The notes under the pieces are model-generated. The model was given only the letters and a program-made list of their open reading frames with translations. It was not told the origin of the DNA and ran no database searches. From contig CM022673.1 of NCBI GenBank assembly GCA_012295275.1, positions 15,533,810 to 15,597,809 on the forward strand: 64,000 bases of DNA. The letters are read 5' to 3'. This DNA comes from Chrysomallon squamiferum. Lineage: Eukaryota > Mollusca > Gastropoda > Neomphalida > Peltospiridae. Made by a program: the position numbers and the translations under genes. Below are positions 26,574 to 43,190 of the stretch, one piece after another. The stretch's first letter is position 1, and the number at the start of each line of letters is the position of its first letter.

Positions 26574-26928
26574 AGGTGAATGACCATAATAGTTACTATA
26601 ATGGAATATACATCGAAACCATTTCATCAGCTGTCTCTCCTCTACTCCTACCATCTCCTGAACCCTACGGAAACTTCAATATTCATAATTTTTATACATA
26701 GCTTGAACTACAAAAGCATTTTTGCTGAAATGTCTTGAAAGCCAAAATCCTTCGTCAAGCGTATATCTAAATATCTGTAGGTAATTGCATTTATCTCGAT
26801 ATCTGCGATATGCTCTGAGTTGATGTTCTTCCAAATTTACCAGCCATTATCTCTAATATGTTTGGTCTGCTGTCGTCATGACTAGTTTACATCAAAAAGA
26901 AATGCGTCGATAATACTGCCTCCCAGGC

Positions 26929-27105
26929 ATGGCCTCTCCTCCATTTTCGGACGTTGTTTTATACGGTAAGCTAGACGAACTCATACTCGCCGATAATTTT
27001 TTCATGTGTCATTGTGGATGGAAAAGCGAAAAAGTTGACCAAATGGACAAGAAGGGGTCGAATAACCCTGGTCTGGGTCAGAGTTTCGTCATAACTGAGC
27101 AATGA
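26929..27105 (+). CDS. Small ORF, 58 aa, product unknown
   Basis: A complete ATG-to-TGA frame of 58 codons with non-repetitive, protein-like composition. It starts MASPPFSDVVLYGKLDEL and contains a Cys-His-Cys cluster (FFMCHCGW). An in-frame TAA lies a few codons upstream of the ATG, so this is the first start in the frame, and the ATG has G at -3 and +4. The surrounding 400 bases are less AT-rich than their neighbours. I do not recognise it. It could be a real small gene, an exon, or a fragment of a mobile element. Confidence 0.3.
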   Translation: MASPPFSDVVLYGKLDELILADNFFMCHCGWKSEKVDQMDKKGSNNPGLGQSFVITEQ

Positions 27106-27914
27106 CCTTTAGATTTATGTAAATCATTGATCTCGATCCAGCCTAACTCTTTTTCACAATCTAATCTCAAAAGTTCATAGCTTCCTTAAAATTGAATAAA
27201 ACATATATCTTTAGTTTCGTATAAATTTAGTAAATTATCTATCTTTAGTTTAGTCTGTATTTTATCTCTGAATGATATAGAAAAAGATTATTAGTACTAA
27301 TATAAAATTTAAAATAAAATAATAATCAAAATAAAAACACAAACGTGATGTACTTGACATAGTTTCATAATAAATGTGTAGAAAAAGAACATAAAAGAAA
27401 ACACAAAAACAGCTTTTGCTAGCGTACTGTTCAAAAATGAAATCGACATGGTCTGATTATTATTATTATTAATCCTTTTAAAAGGCAATGATTTGTTTTA
27501 TCATAAAAAATCAATAATCATTTCGTTTGTCATTCATTTTGTTAATATGCACCTGCCAGTGTCTGTCTGTGCATGAATATGTATGTTCATAAAGACAAGA
27601 AGATAAAAAGTTATAAGTCTGAGACATACAGCTAATGAATGAGCAAGTAAAATGAATGTCGTCGTAAATATTAATTATTACAAGCCATTTTGATTGACTG
27701 ATATACGCTGACGAGCATTAAAATTTCTGACGGCCAGAATTTATCAAAATATTTTCATACGACAATTTCATATTAAAGTCATTGAAATGTTATTATTACA
27801 TTTTTTTTTCTTTATTATTATTATTATTTAATCGTCGTCCATTTTAAAATTGATGCTCATTTTGCTCACTGAAAACTCCCAGTTTACTTTGTTTTCTTGT
27901 GCAAGATAATCAGG

Positions 27915-28110
27915 AAATGTTTATTTTATTTTATTTATTTATTTATTTATTGTTGTTCCTATTATTGCCGTTGTTATTGTTGTTGCTACTAGCATTTTAT
28001 TTTTTATTTATTTCTTATTTTTTATTTTCTATTATCTTATTTTTATTTTATTTTATTTTATTTATTTATTTTTTTTTTTTTTTTTTTTTTTATTTATTTT
28101 TTTTTTATTA
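27915..28110. repeat. T-rich (TTTA)n/(TTTTA)n field
   Basis: About 195 bases of ATTT, TTTTA and poly-T units; hydrophobic Phe/Leu/Tyr frames are artefacts. AAT/AAG and ATT triplet patches follow at 28,245-28,340 and 28,615-28,655. Confidence 0.9.
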
Positions 28111-29488
28111 TTTGTATTAGTATTAGTGTTATTGGTTAAATAAAGGAAAAATATTTTTAAAAATAATCTTAATAATAAAAAAAAACGCTGGTGATAATAA
28201 TTATTTTGAATTTATTGCTATGGTCCTGAACCTAATTGTAATAATTAAAATAATAATAATAATAATTAGAAGAAGAAGAAGAAGAATTTGCACACATTAT
28301 TATTATTATTATTATTACTACTTCTACTACTACTACTATTGCTACTATTATTATTATAAAAATAATAAGATGAAATATATATTTAGTGTTTAGTATGAAG
28401 AAAGTCCTCGAATCAAAAATAAATAAAACAAAATAAAATATGTATAATACAGGGAGTGTCAGATCTTTTAACAGATGGTTGAACCAGTCTCGACATTAAG
28501 GTGAATGTTTATTAAAACCTGATCCTGGTACATCTAAAAAGAATAACTAAATTGTAATCAGTATCTGCGTTAACATATCACTAATCTACATTAGCAAATG
28601 GAATTTTTCAGCTTTATTATTATTGTTGTTGTTATTGTTATTATTATTATTATTATATTTATTTTAATTTTATTTTGTCATTACTATTTTAATTTTTAAT
28701 TTTATTTATTTTCTTTTAGGTGTTGTAACAGTATAGTAATTGTGTGAAATAACGTATCTCAAATCTACACTAATCAGTAGTTTACATCACGAAAAGTTTA
28801 TTATTATTATTAGACAACTGTATTTTTACCTCTGCTAGCCTCAAGACAAGGAAGAATAAAAGAAAACTGTTCAGCGAATGAAATGATTGTTCTTTTTCTA
28901 AAACACAAAATTTAGTCTTTTTATTCATCAAATGATAATTAAACAGGTTAGTGCACCAACACACCAAAACAGTATTTTTATTTTTATTTTGTGCTCAAAC
29001 TGAGTAAATTGCGACCCTCTGAAATGAAATTTTTTTTTTTCCTTTTTCTTTTTAAAACTGGCGGTACAATAACCATATAACATTATCTTTATACATACAT
29101 ATAATGCTGTAGTAACATAAAGTCATTATGAAGTTATAGTGCAGTTATAAATATGATCAATTCTGACTTGATATTATTAAAAAATCTATTGAAACTGTAT
29201 GATTTAATTATAAATATGATAAACCTAAATTTAATATTATTATAAATGTATATAAACGTGTGTTTGTGTATGTTAAGAAAGTAATTAAACAAGTTATGGC
29301 ATAAGGCGTAAACAAATTTGGTTGTTTCATTTTAATCAAAACATATCTAGACTTTTTTTAAAATAATTTGTTTTCGTTTTATTTTTTTTTATTTTTTTTT
29401 TTTTTAAAGAAGATATTTGAATACAAAAGATTTTGACATCATCAGTGACATCAAGATGGAGAATTATCAATTTTTTTTTTTTTTTTAA

Positions 29489-29605
29489 ATGGCACATTTA
29501 TTTGAAATTAACGGAACTTATTTCAAGATAAGATCATCCAGTACAAGTTCACTGCAAAATCAAACAGTGAGAAATCTTGCTCGAGGTACTTGCCTTCTCT
29601 TGTAA
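29489..29605 (+). CDS. Small ORF (38 aa) shared by both duplication copies
   Basis: ATG to TAA, starting MAHLFEINGTYFKIR. The copy-2 partner at 51,202-51,321 differs by one extra in-frame codon, two silent changes and one Val/Met change. The match continues equally well into flanking non-coding DNA, so the identity alone does not prove coding. It lies downstream of KRR1 on the opposite strand. A GT following CTCGAG inside it could act as a donor. No family recognised. Confidence 0.25.
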   Translation: MAHLFEINGTYFKIRSSSTSSLQNQTVRNLARGTCLLL

Positions 29606-30143
29606 ACATTTTAATTAAAATTTATTTTCCTATTTAATTAGCTGGGTTTGTCCTTTTTAGTTTTTGTTCACACTGTTATTTTTATGTTTGTTTTGTTTCT
29701 TGTACAAAATTGTCTTTAGTGTTATTATTTATTACTGGCTGAATAACATCTTTTTATTTTATACTTTATTTTTTATTTTCACATGTATCATATCAAATAA
29801 ATAAAAATAAAAATAACAACACTGACAACAAGAATGACGACGATAATAATAATATTACTATTAATACATAAATAAAAATCTTTCCAGTAACAATTTCAGT
29901 TGTGATATGTTTCTCCACTTAACAATAATGTGATGTCAATATTTTGTATAATTCACGGAGTCAGAATGAATACTATTATTCAATTACCTTTATAAACTAT
30001 TTCGTGAGTCACAATTCTAACAAAGTGTCTTATGATTTACTGTACTGATCATGTGAAAAATCTCAGAAACTCTATCACAAAATTTCAGTTTCTTTGGCAC
30101 ATTAAGAAAACAAAAAAAAATTCATTCATCCATTTACTCTATT

Positions 30144-35962
<5,819 letters not shown>

Positions 35963-37377
35963 GCTGCCGGATGTTAGTATTTGTTACAAATAGTTGACAG
36001 ACTGTTTTTCATAAAACAATCCGCTTGTTAAAATGGACAGAACAATATTAATAAAATACGTCGTGTTAGTAGTCTGTTTCTCTGCAGTATTTCCCTTCCC
36101 CCAGTCAAAATAGTTTAAACACTTTTTATTAGTAAACAAACAAAAAAGAGCCCCAACAACAAACAACAAATGAAGAAAACACAAAAAAGTAATATTTGTA
36201 AATACATGTGATAGTTGTTTTGAACAGTAATGCCACTAATTAATGCATACAATGATACAGCATAGTTTATCTACAACACATTATTAGCACTACTGACCTT
36301 ACTACTCGTAACTGTCAAAGTCATGACTGCTGAAATATTATTCCACACATTTCATAGCATAAATGGGCAGATTAATTACACTTACTAATTTAACAAAAAG
36401 CAATGCTAAAACGGTGTTTAATGCTAAAACCTAAACATTGTTATATTTTTTATTTCAAAGATGTGTGTTATACACAGTTTTTAATTATAGATCAGTAATG
36501 ACAACTGTAAGAAGAATGGGAAACAAATCATATTCATTATTTTAATTTTATATTTGGAAATTTAGCTACTTGAATACATTATCAACGTATGGTACAGAAA
36601 CGGAAGATTATTTCTAAATAATTATAATATTTATATAATTACTATAAATGTACAACTGGTCGCTGCGTTTAATGTGTAGTACGTTAGGTGGTAATGACAA
36701 TAAAAATAGAGGTTAATTCTGTACTTTAGTTTGGAAATCTATTATAACCAGCCTGTAAGAACGAGAGAAGACTGGTGTCTTTTCTTTTATAGTGATATGT
36801 TAAGGTATTTATGTAAGTATGCATGAATACATGTAATGTATGTGGATGCACGCGCGCTTGTTTTTGTTTGTCTCTGTGTATTTGTAAACTAAAAATACTT
36901 CTAAAAAGAAAAATTAAACAAGTAGTAGCAGTAATAATAATAATAAAAACACAATCTATTATAGTCTGGCTGAAAATTTCATTTCAAAATTATCATGATT
37001 TTCTATTTTTTTCACGGATTTTATTTTACATTTCTGTCCAGTATGATGTCACAAAACTATAAATATCCTCGTTTATTCATTCATTATATAATCTAATCGT
37101 AAGAATTGATGCAAATTAACACTACCAATCACATTTCAATATTTTTAATTTTGATTTTAATTTACTTGGTAAAATAATTTACATGATTCATTATATATAA
37201 ATAAAAAATAAATAATATTAAATAGTCATCGAGGATAACACATCAAAATATATTATGGTCCAGCGTGGTCCTCTTTCGATAATCAGTAATTCAGTCCATA
37301 ACGAATTTTAAATTAAAATACTTAATACTGGAATAATAGTTTCATAATAAAAAAATAAATAAAAATAAATAAAAAAA

Positions 37378-37453
37378 GTAATAATAATAATAATAATAAT
37401 AATAATATATATATATATATTTAGGAATTTTGCTATCTATAGGTGTTTTATTA

Positions 37454-37504
<51 letters not shown>
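37378..37504. repeat. (AAT)n, (TA)n and (ATT)n microsatellites
   Basis: AAT units (about 37,378-37,405), a short TA run, then ATT units (about 37,450-37,504). The AAT and ATT runs are reverse complements and could pair. Confidence 0.94.
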
Positions 37505-37505
<1 letters not shown>

Positions 37506-37708
37506 TTAAAATATAATCAATAAACACATTTAAAAAATGATTTAATAAATTACTCGCAAATTTATTCAAGCAAATAACAAACAATAACTGTTTATCACAG
37601 TGTATATTTATTAAGACTGTGTAGAAAACAGTTAAATTACAGAACATATAATAGAAATGATGTTTACGTTAATATATTATCTAAATATTTTGATTTTGCG
37701 TATCTAAT

Positions 37709-37912
37709 TTAGTGTGCAAATAGTTTTGAACTCTGACTTAAAATAATTTTTAGTTCAAAACTATTTGAGAGCTGGAACGAAAATTGACTATTTAAATACT
37801 CGGGTGCACTACCATTGGTGATATTATACATGTGTCCTAACTTCATTTGTTGTATTCTGTACTTTACTTTATTTTTGTTTACTCTATCCAACATGGGTTC
37901 TGGATGGAGCAT
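37709..37912 (-). pseudogene. Probable non-LTR retrotransposon (reverse transcriptase C-terminal) fragment
   Basis: A 67-codon minus-strand frame contains RIQQMKLGHMYNITNGSAPE and then YLNSQF. This pattern (R..QMKLxHMxxIxxGxAPxYL) is typical of the region after the reverse transcriptase domain in LINE elements. The rest of the element is absent. The frame lies between KRR1 copy 1 and OGFR and overlaps a perfect inverted repeat. Confidence 0.45.
37717..37767. repeat. Perfect 16-base inverted repeat, 19-base loop
   Basis: CAAATAGTTTTGAACT at 37,717-37,732 and its exact reverse complement at 37,752-37,767. It could form a hairpin in RNA or DNA. It overlaps the LINE-like fragment. Confidence 0.9.
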
Positions 37913-38279
37913 TTAACATGTCTCTAATGATTTTATTTTGTGTCAGTTAGCCTTAAAATGCTCAATTCATAACACTGGTCGTGGTGATTATTATAATTTT
38001 GTATGCATTTGCAGTTATTTTTTGTTACCATTTATGAATACCGTAAATCTGAACTACAATAAAATTCAATATGTAGAATTTCTTCTCTAATTTTTAATTC
38101 CGCAAATAAAACTCGTTTCGAAAAGCAAATTTTCTTCGGCAGTTTTGTTAAAGGGAGGGACGAAAAGAACAGAAGAAAGAAAAGAACCCGTTCCATTTCG
38201 TGTAAAATTCTGAATCGAAAACGAAAGTAGAGCGTAAGACGACAATAACTATTAGAAAAAATTATTTTAGATTACTAAT

Positions 38280-41200
38280 ATGCTATCAAAACAGAATTTC
38301 AAGTCCAGAATATCAACCAGAAACTTAGATGACGAAGATGTTCCAGGCAGTAAAATCGAAGATGACCAGTGGAATGATTTAAAGGAACTTCCATCCGATA
38401 CGGAAAATGAAACCGATACAAATGACAATCAGGTTTCAGAAAGTAATGATTTAGACGAACTTCCTGATGCAGAAGTACAAAACAACTACAGAGTTCTGAT
38501 GTGAATGATAAACCAGTACAAATAGATACACAAATTATAAAAACTTCACTAAATAATTGTGATAATCATAATGACAGTAAGATAGATACTATTCAATCGA
38601 TTGAAGATTTCCAGGAAAATGATGCCAGTGAAACAGATTTCACTCAGTCCAGTATAGACTTAAACACATATAAACAATCAGAGGTTTCAGAAAGTAACGA
38701 TCAAGACGAATTTCTTGAAGTAAAAGTACAAGAGAAAATACAGATTTCTGAAGTGAATGATAAACCATCACAAATGTTTTCACTAAATAATTGTGAAAAT
38801 CATGATAGCAAAATAGATATTAGCCACTCGAATGAAGATTGCCAGGAAAAGCTTGCCAATGATACAAATTTCACCAATACAGAAATAAACACAGATAAAC
38901 TATCTAAGGACACTATCAACACTGACAACTCCAGTACATTCACAAAATGTTTGTGAACACAGATAAACTATCTGAGACCCATACAGGCTATAAACTATCT
39001 GAGGTTTCAGAAAGTAACGATGTAGACGAACTTTCTGAAGCAAATGTACAAGGGCAGATATTTGAAGTGAACACAGATAAACTCTCTGAGGACACTAACA
39101 ACACTGGCAACTCCAGTACATTCACAGAAAGATTGTGTTGTAATGAGACACCAGTTTGTGAAAGTAAGCCTGAAATAATAAAGAAAGACAGTGAAAGAAA
39201 GGCAGACACTGAAAAAAACAACTATCATTCAGCTAGTGTTGTTGAAATACCAATAGAAGACACTGATGATAACAAACCTGAATCAGATGGAAGTTTTGTT
39301 AATGAATCTGAGAAAATAAGCAACAGTTCATTCAATGTATGTATTTAAATTCCCACCATAGCGAGTTAAACAAAAGTGCATTGGTCAGTGACAGTGAGTC
39401 ATCAACTGAGATTGTAAACCAGACCAACACAAATATAAAATACAAAAACAGAATAGACGAGTTTTTTTCAGAAGCCTCAGATCCAGACGAGAAAGATTTG
39501 AACACTGATGTGAAAAGTGCAAAACTGCCTGAAGAAGCTGACAGTAATACACAGTCACCAGATTCCAGTTCAGACACTGAAAAACAAGAAGAAAATATTT
39601 CCAAAACTGATGTTAAAATGGGGTCATGTTGTTGCAAAGGTCAGACGGATGAGGTAAAAGAGTAAAATAATTTATGGTCTAGTAATAACTATCATTTAGA
39701 CTGGTATTTATGTACTGTAAATTTGTACACTTGCTCTGTATCTGTAAACAAACATCTTCTATGTATGAATTTCTGTTCTATTCATTACTTGATTTTGTTT
39801 AACTATATTCCCTATTTTAATATATGTATGTGGTTTAATGTTTATAAGTAAACATCAAATTTGTGAGCAGAATCATATGTTTTATTTATTAAAAGTTAAT
39901 TATTATATTTATCTTTCAGGATCCTGAGTTTGACATGTCAGATTCACAACCAGAGGTTTGTTATTTACTTACTGTATGTTTTATTTGTGTGTGTACGTAT
40001 ATGTTATAATGATCTGTTAAAAGAAAGGAACAGCTAGTTATTATGGAAATTGGAGTGAAAGAGATACAGACCACTACAGACCTGGTTATCCTGTAAGATT
40101 AGCCTGTGCAGTCAACAGTCATGTAAAATAAATGATGAAGTATGTGGATGCTATTCCCTTTTTAACTTCTTTTTTGCTGTTGTTGTTGTAGTTGGCTGCT
40201 TCTAATTCTATTATAAATTATGAGACTGTTTGTGTGTGTGCATGTATGGTGTGTATGCACCTATTTCATTATTTTAATATTTCTATCACTGATTTAATAA
40301 AATATTGGAATAGTTCTCAGTGCTGTATATTCTTTGATGTATGACCATCAATTTGAATCATTTATTTATCAGTATTACACAAACACATATTTGCATGCAG
40401 ACATAACCCACATGGAACATACACTTTCTTTTTAGCATCCTTCAAAGCAAGTGAGCATTGCACAGGCAGTTTAAAATCAGTTTTAATTTTCAGGTCAAAG
40501 GTGCAGGCAAGAAGAAAGGAACAGCAAGTTACTATTATGGAAATTGGAGTGAAAGAGATACAGAGCACTACAGACGTGGTTATCATGTAAGAGACAAATA
40601 CAGATGGTCTTCCATTAATCTTGGCTTTCTAAATATTTTTAAACATACACATGTTGATAACTTTAATATGCAAAGATATATATGTTCTTTTTATGTAAAT
40701 GCTTTTGATAAATAAGAAGATTTAATTTCATTTGAGTTTTCTACTCTTGAAGTCAGTTTTAATTCTTTTATGTATGAATTTGCATTGTATTCATTACTTG
40801 ATTTTGTTTAACTATATTCCCTATTTAAATATATGTATGTGGTTTAATGTTTATAAGTAAACATCAAATTTGTGAGCAGAATCATATGTTTTATTTATTA
40901 AAAGTTAATTATTATATTTATCTTTCAGGATCCTGAGTTTGACATGTCAGATTCACAACCAGAGGTTTGTTATTTACTTACTGTATGTTTTGCTTGTGTG
41001 TGTACGTATATGTTATAATGATCTGTTAAAAGAAAGGAACAGCTAGTTATTATGGAAATTGGAGTGAAAGAGATACAGAGCACTACAGACGTGGTTATCC
41101 AGTAAGAGACAAATACACATGGTCTTCCATTAATCTTGGCTTTCTAAATATTTTTAAACATACAGATGTTGATAACCTTAATATGCAAAGATATTTATGT

Positions 41201-43115
41201 TCTTTTTATGTCAATGTCTGACTTTCTTATCAGAATTTCTTTAAATTTCTTTTCTTGCTATTCCTCTAGGTTTCAGATATAAGAATTCAGTCTCCCTAAG
41301 TCATCCCATCTACTCTGTTTATCAGCTTGTGCAGAAACTTGGCTCATATATTTGGTTTCTTAAACTGCTGATAAACATTGAGTTTTATATTATCTGTGGT
41401 TCTGAAAATTTTATGTTGCATGTCTGGCTTTAGTCGGGTCTGGATGGACAAATCCTATTTCTGACTGCAAATGGGAAAAACTTAGGATCTGAATTTAGCG
41501 AAGATTGTCAATCATCAGTGTTGTCTGGTCCTCCAGTCCTCTAAATCTGTGTTTTGTTGTTTAATATCCACTATATATGAGTTACATCTTAATATATATA
41601 CAGCTTTAATATAAACAATTACAAAAAATGTTTTTTACTCTTCAATAAGAGACACAGTAATATTTTCCAATGTTGATGGCAGGCAAATTGCAAAATAGAT
41701 TATTCTGTGCAGTTATTAATTATGTAAAATAAATGATGAAGTATGTAGACTTCTTTTTTTATTGTTGTTGTTGTAGTTGGCTGCTTCTAATTGTATTATA
41801 AATTATGAGACTGTGTGTATGCATGTATGGTGTGTATACACTTATTTCATTATTTTAATATTTCTATCACTGACTTAATAAAGTATTGGAATAGTTCTTA
41901 GTGCTGTACACTCTTTTATGTTTGGCCATGAATTTATCAATATTACTTACGCATACATATACACATGCATGCACACACATATTTGCTTGCAAACACAACC
42001 CACATAAAAAATACACTTTCTTTTTAGCTTGCTTCAAAGCAAATGAGTATTGCATAGGCAGTTTAAAATCAGTTTTAATTTGCAGGTCAAAGGGGTACAC
42101 AAGAAGAAAGGAACAGCTGGTTATTATGGATACTGGAGTGATAGAGATACAGAGCACTACAGACGTGGTTATCCTGTAAGAGACAAACACAGATGGTCAT
42201 CCATTAATCTTGGCTTTTTTAATATTTTTAAACATATAGATGTTGATTGATAACCTTAATATCCAAAGATATTTATGTTCTTTTTATGTAAATGTTTCTG
42301 ATAAATATGAAGATTTATTGTGATTTGTGTACTCTACTCTTGAAGTCAGTTTTAGTTCTTCTATGTATGAATTTCTGTTGTTTTCATTGTTTAATTTTGT
42401 TTAAGTATATTCTTTATTTAAATATACGTATGTGGGTAATGTTTATAAGTAAACATCAAATTTGTGAGCAGAATCATGTGTCCAAATGTTTATCTGTTCA
42501 GCATTCATTAAAGATTTTGTTTTCATTATTCAGTGATTGTTTTAATTATATGAATGTAAGCAGTGATTTCATTTATATATTAAAGGTTTTTGTTTCATGA
42601 ATTTATTAAAGTAACAATATTTTATTTTATTTCAAGTAGATATACCACTGTCCCTCTTTTATGCATCAATTTGTCTTATATTGCCATATTTTCAATATAT
42701 TAGCATTTTCTGTTACAAACTACACCTCACCAGCCCCCTCCACCAGCTCAGATAGTTGATAACTTATTTTAATCCAGCCTTTGCTATAATCATCCCATCT
42801 GACCAAACTACAGTTCTTGGCAAATATAATCATGTATATGTTACAGTTACACTGTTATAAGTTTCAACTATTGACAAAGTATGTGTGTTTTATAATTCAT
42901 AAGGCAGCCTAAAGTTAGCCTTAGAAATGTGGTATATGTATGTAATCACAATTAACAGAAGTAAAATAGTCTGATGATGCTAGCTCTGTAGACTGATCTC
43001 CTAGGTTACTGCAAATGATGTTTATCTGAACATATTTTAGTGTGAAATTTTATCATTTCTTAAGTGAACACTAAGTGCTAAATTATTTTGTTCTGATTAC
43101 ATCTTTTCTTTAATT

Positions 43116-43190
<75 letters not shown>

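Larger units (their letters stand above)
39763..42480 (+). repeat. Nested tandem duplications covering OGFR exons 2 and 3
   Basis: Landmarks repeat at two spacings. The block around exon 2 recurs about 1,009 bases downstream (39,920 to 40,929, identical exon). The blocks around exon 3 and the preceding intron recur about 1,592-1,598 bases downstream (40,494 to 42,086; 40,128 to 41,726). A TTTATAAGTAAACATC block occurs three times (39,840, 40,849 and 42,440). All duplicated exons keep phase 0 at both ends. Confidence 0.9.

Noticed and set aside
39337-39361. A 25-base GTATGT...TAG segment that would join two OGFR exon 1 frames as a mini-intron
   Set aside because: It is too short for a normal spliceosomal intron in animals, and the other two frame changes in the exon have no such explanation; a one-base loss is simpler.
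41240-41720. Unique segment in an OGFR intron with TCGGGTCTGGATGGAC, considered as a SINE or exon
   Set aside because: No terminal repeats, tail, splice pairing or similarity could be recognised.
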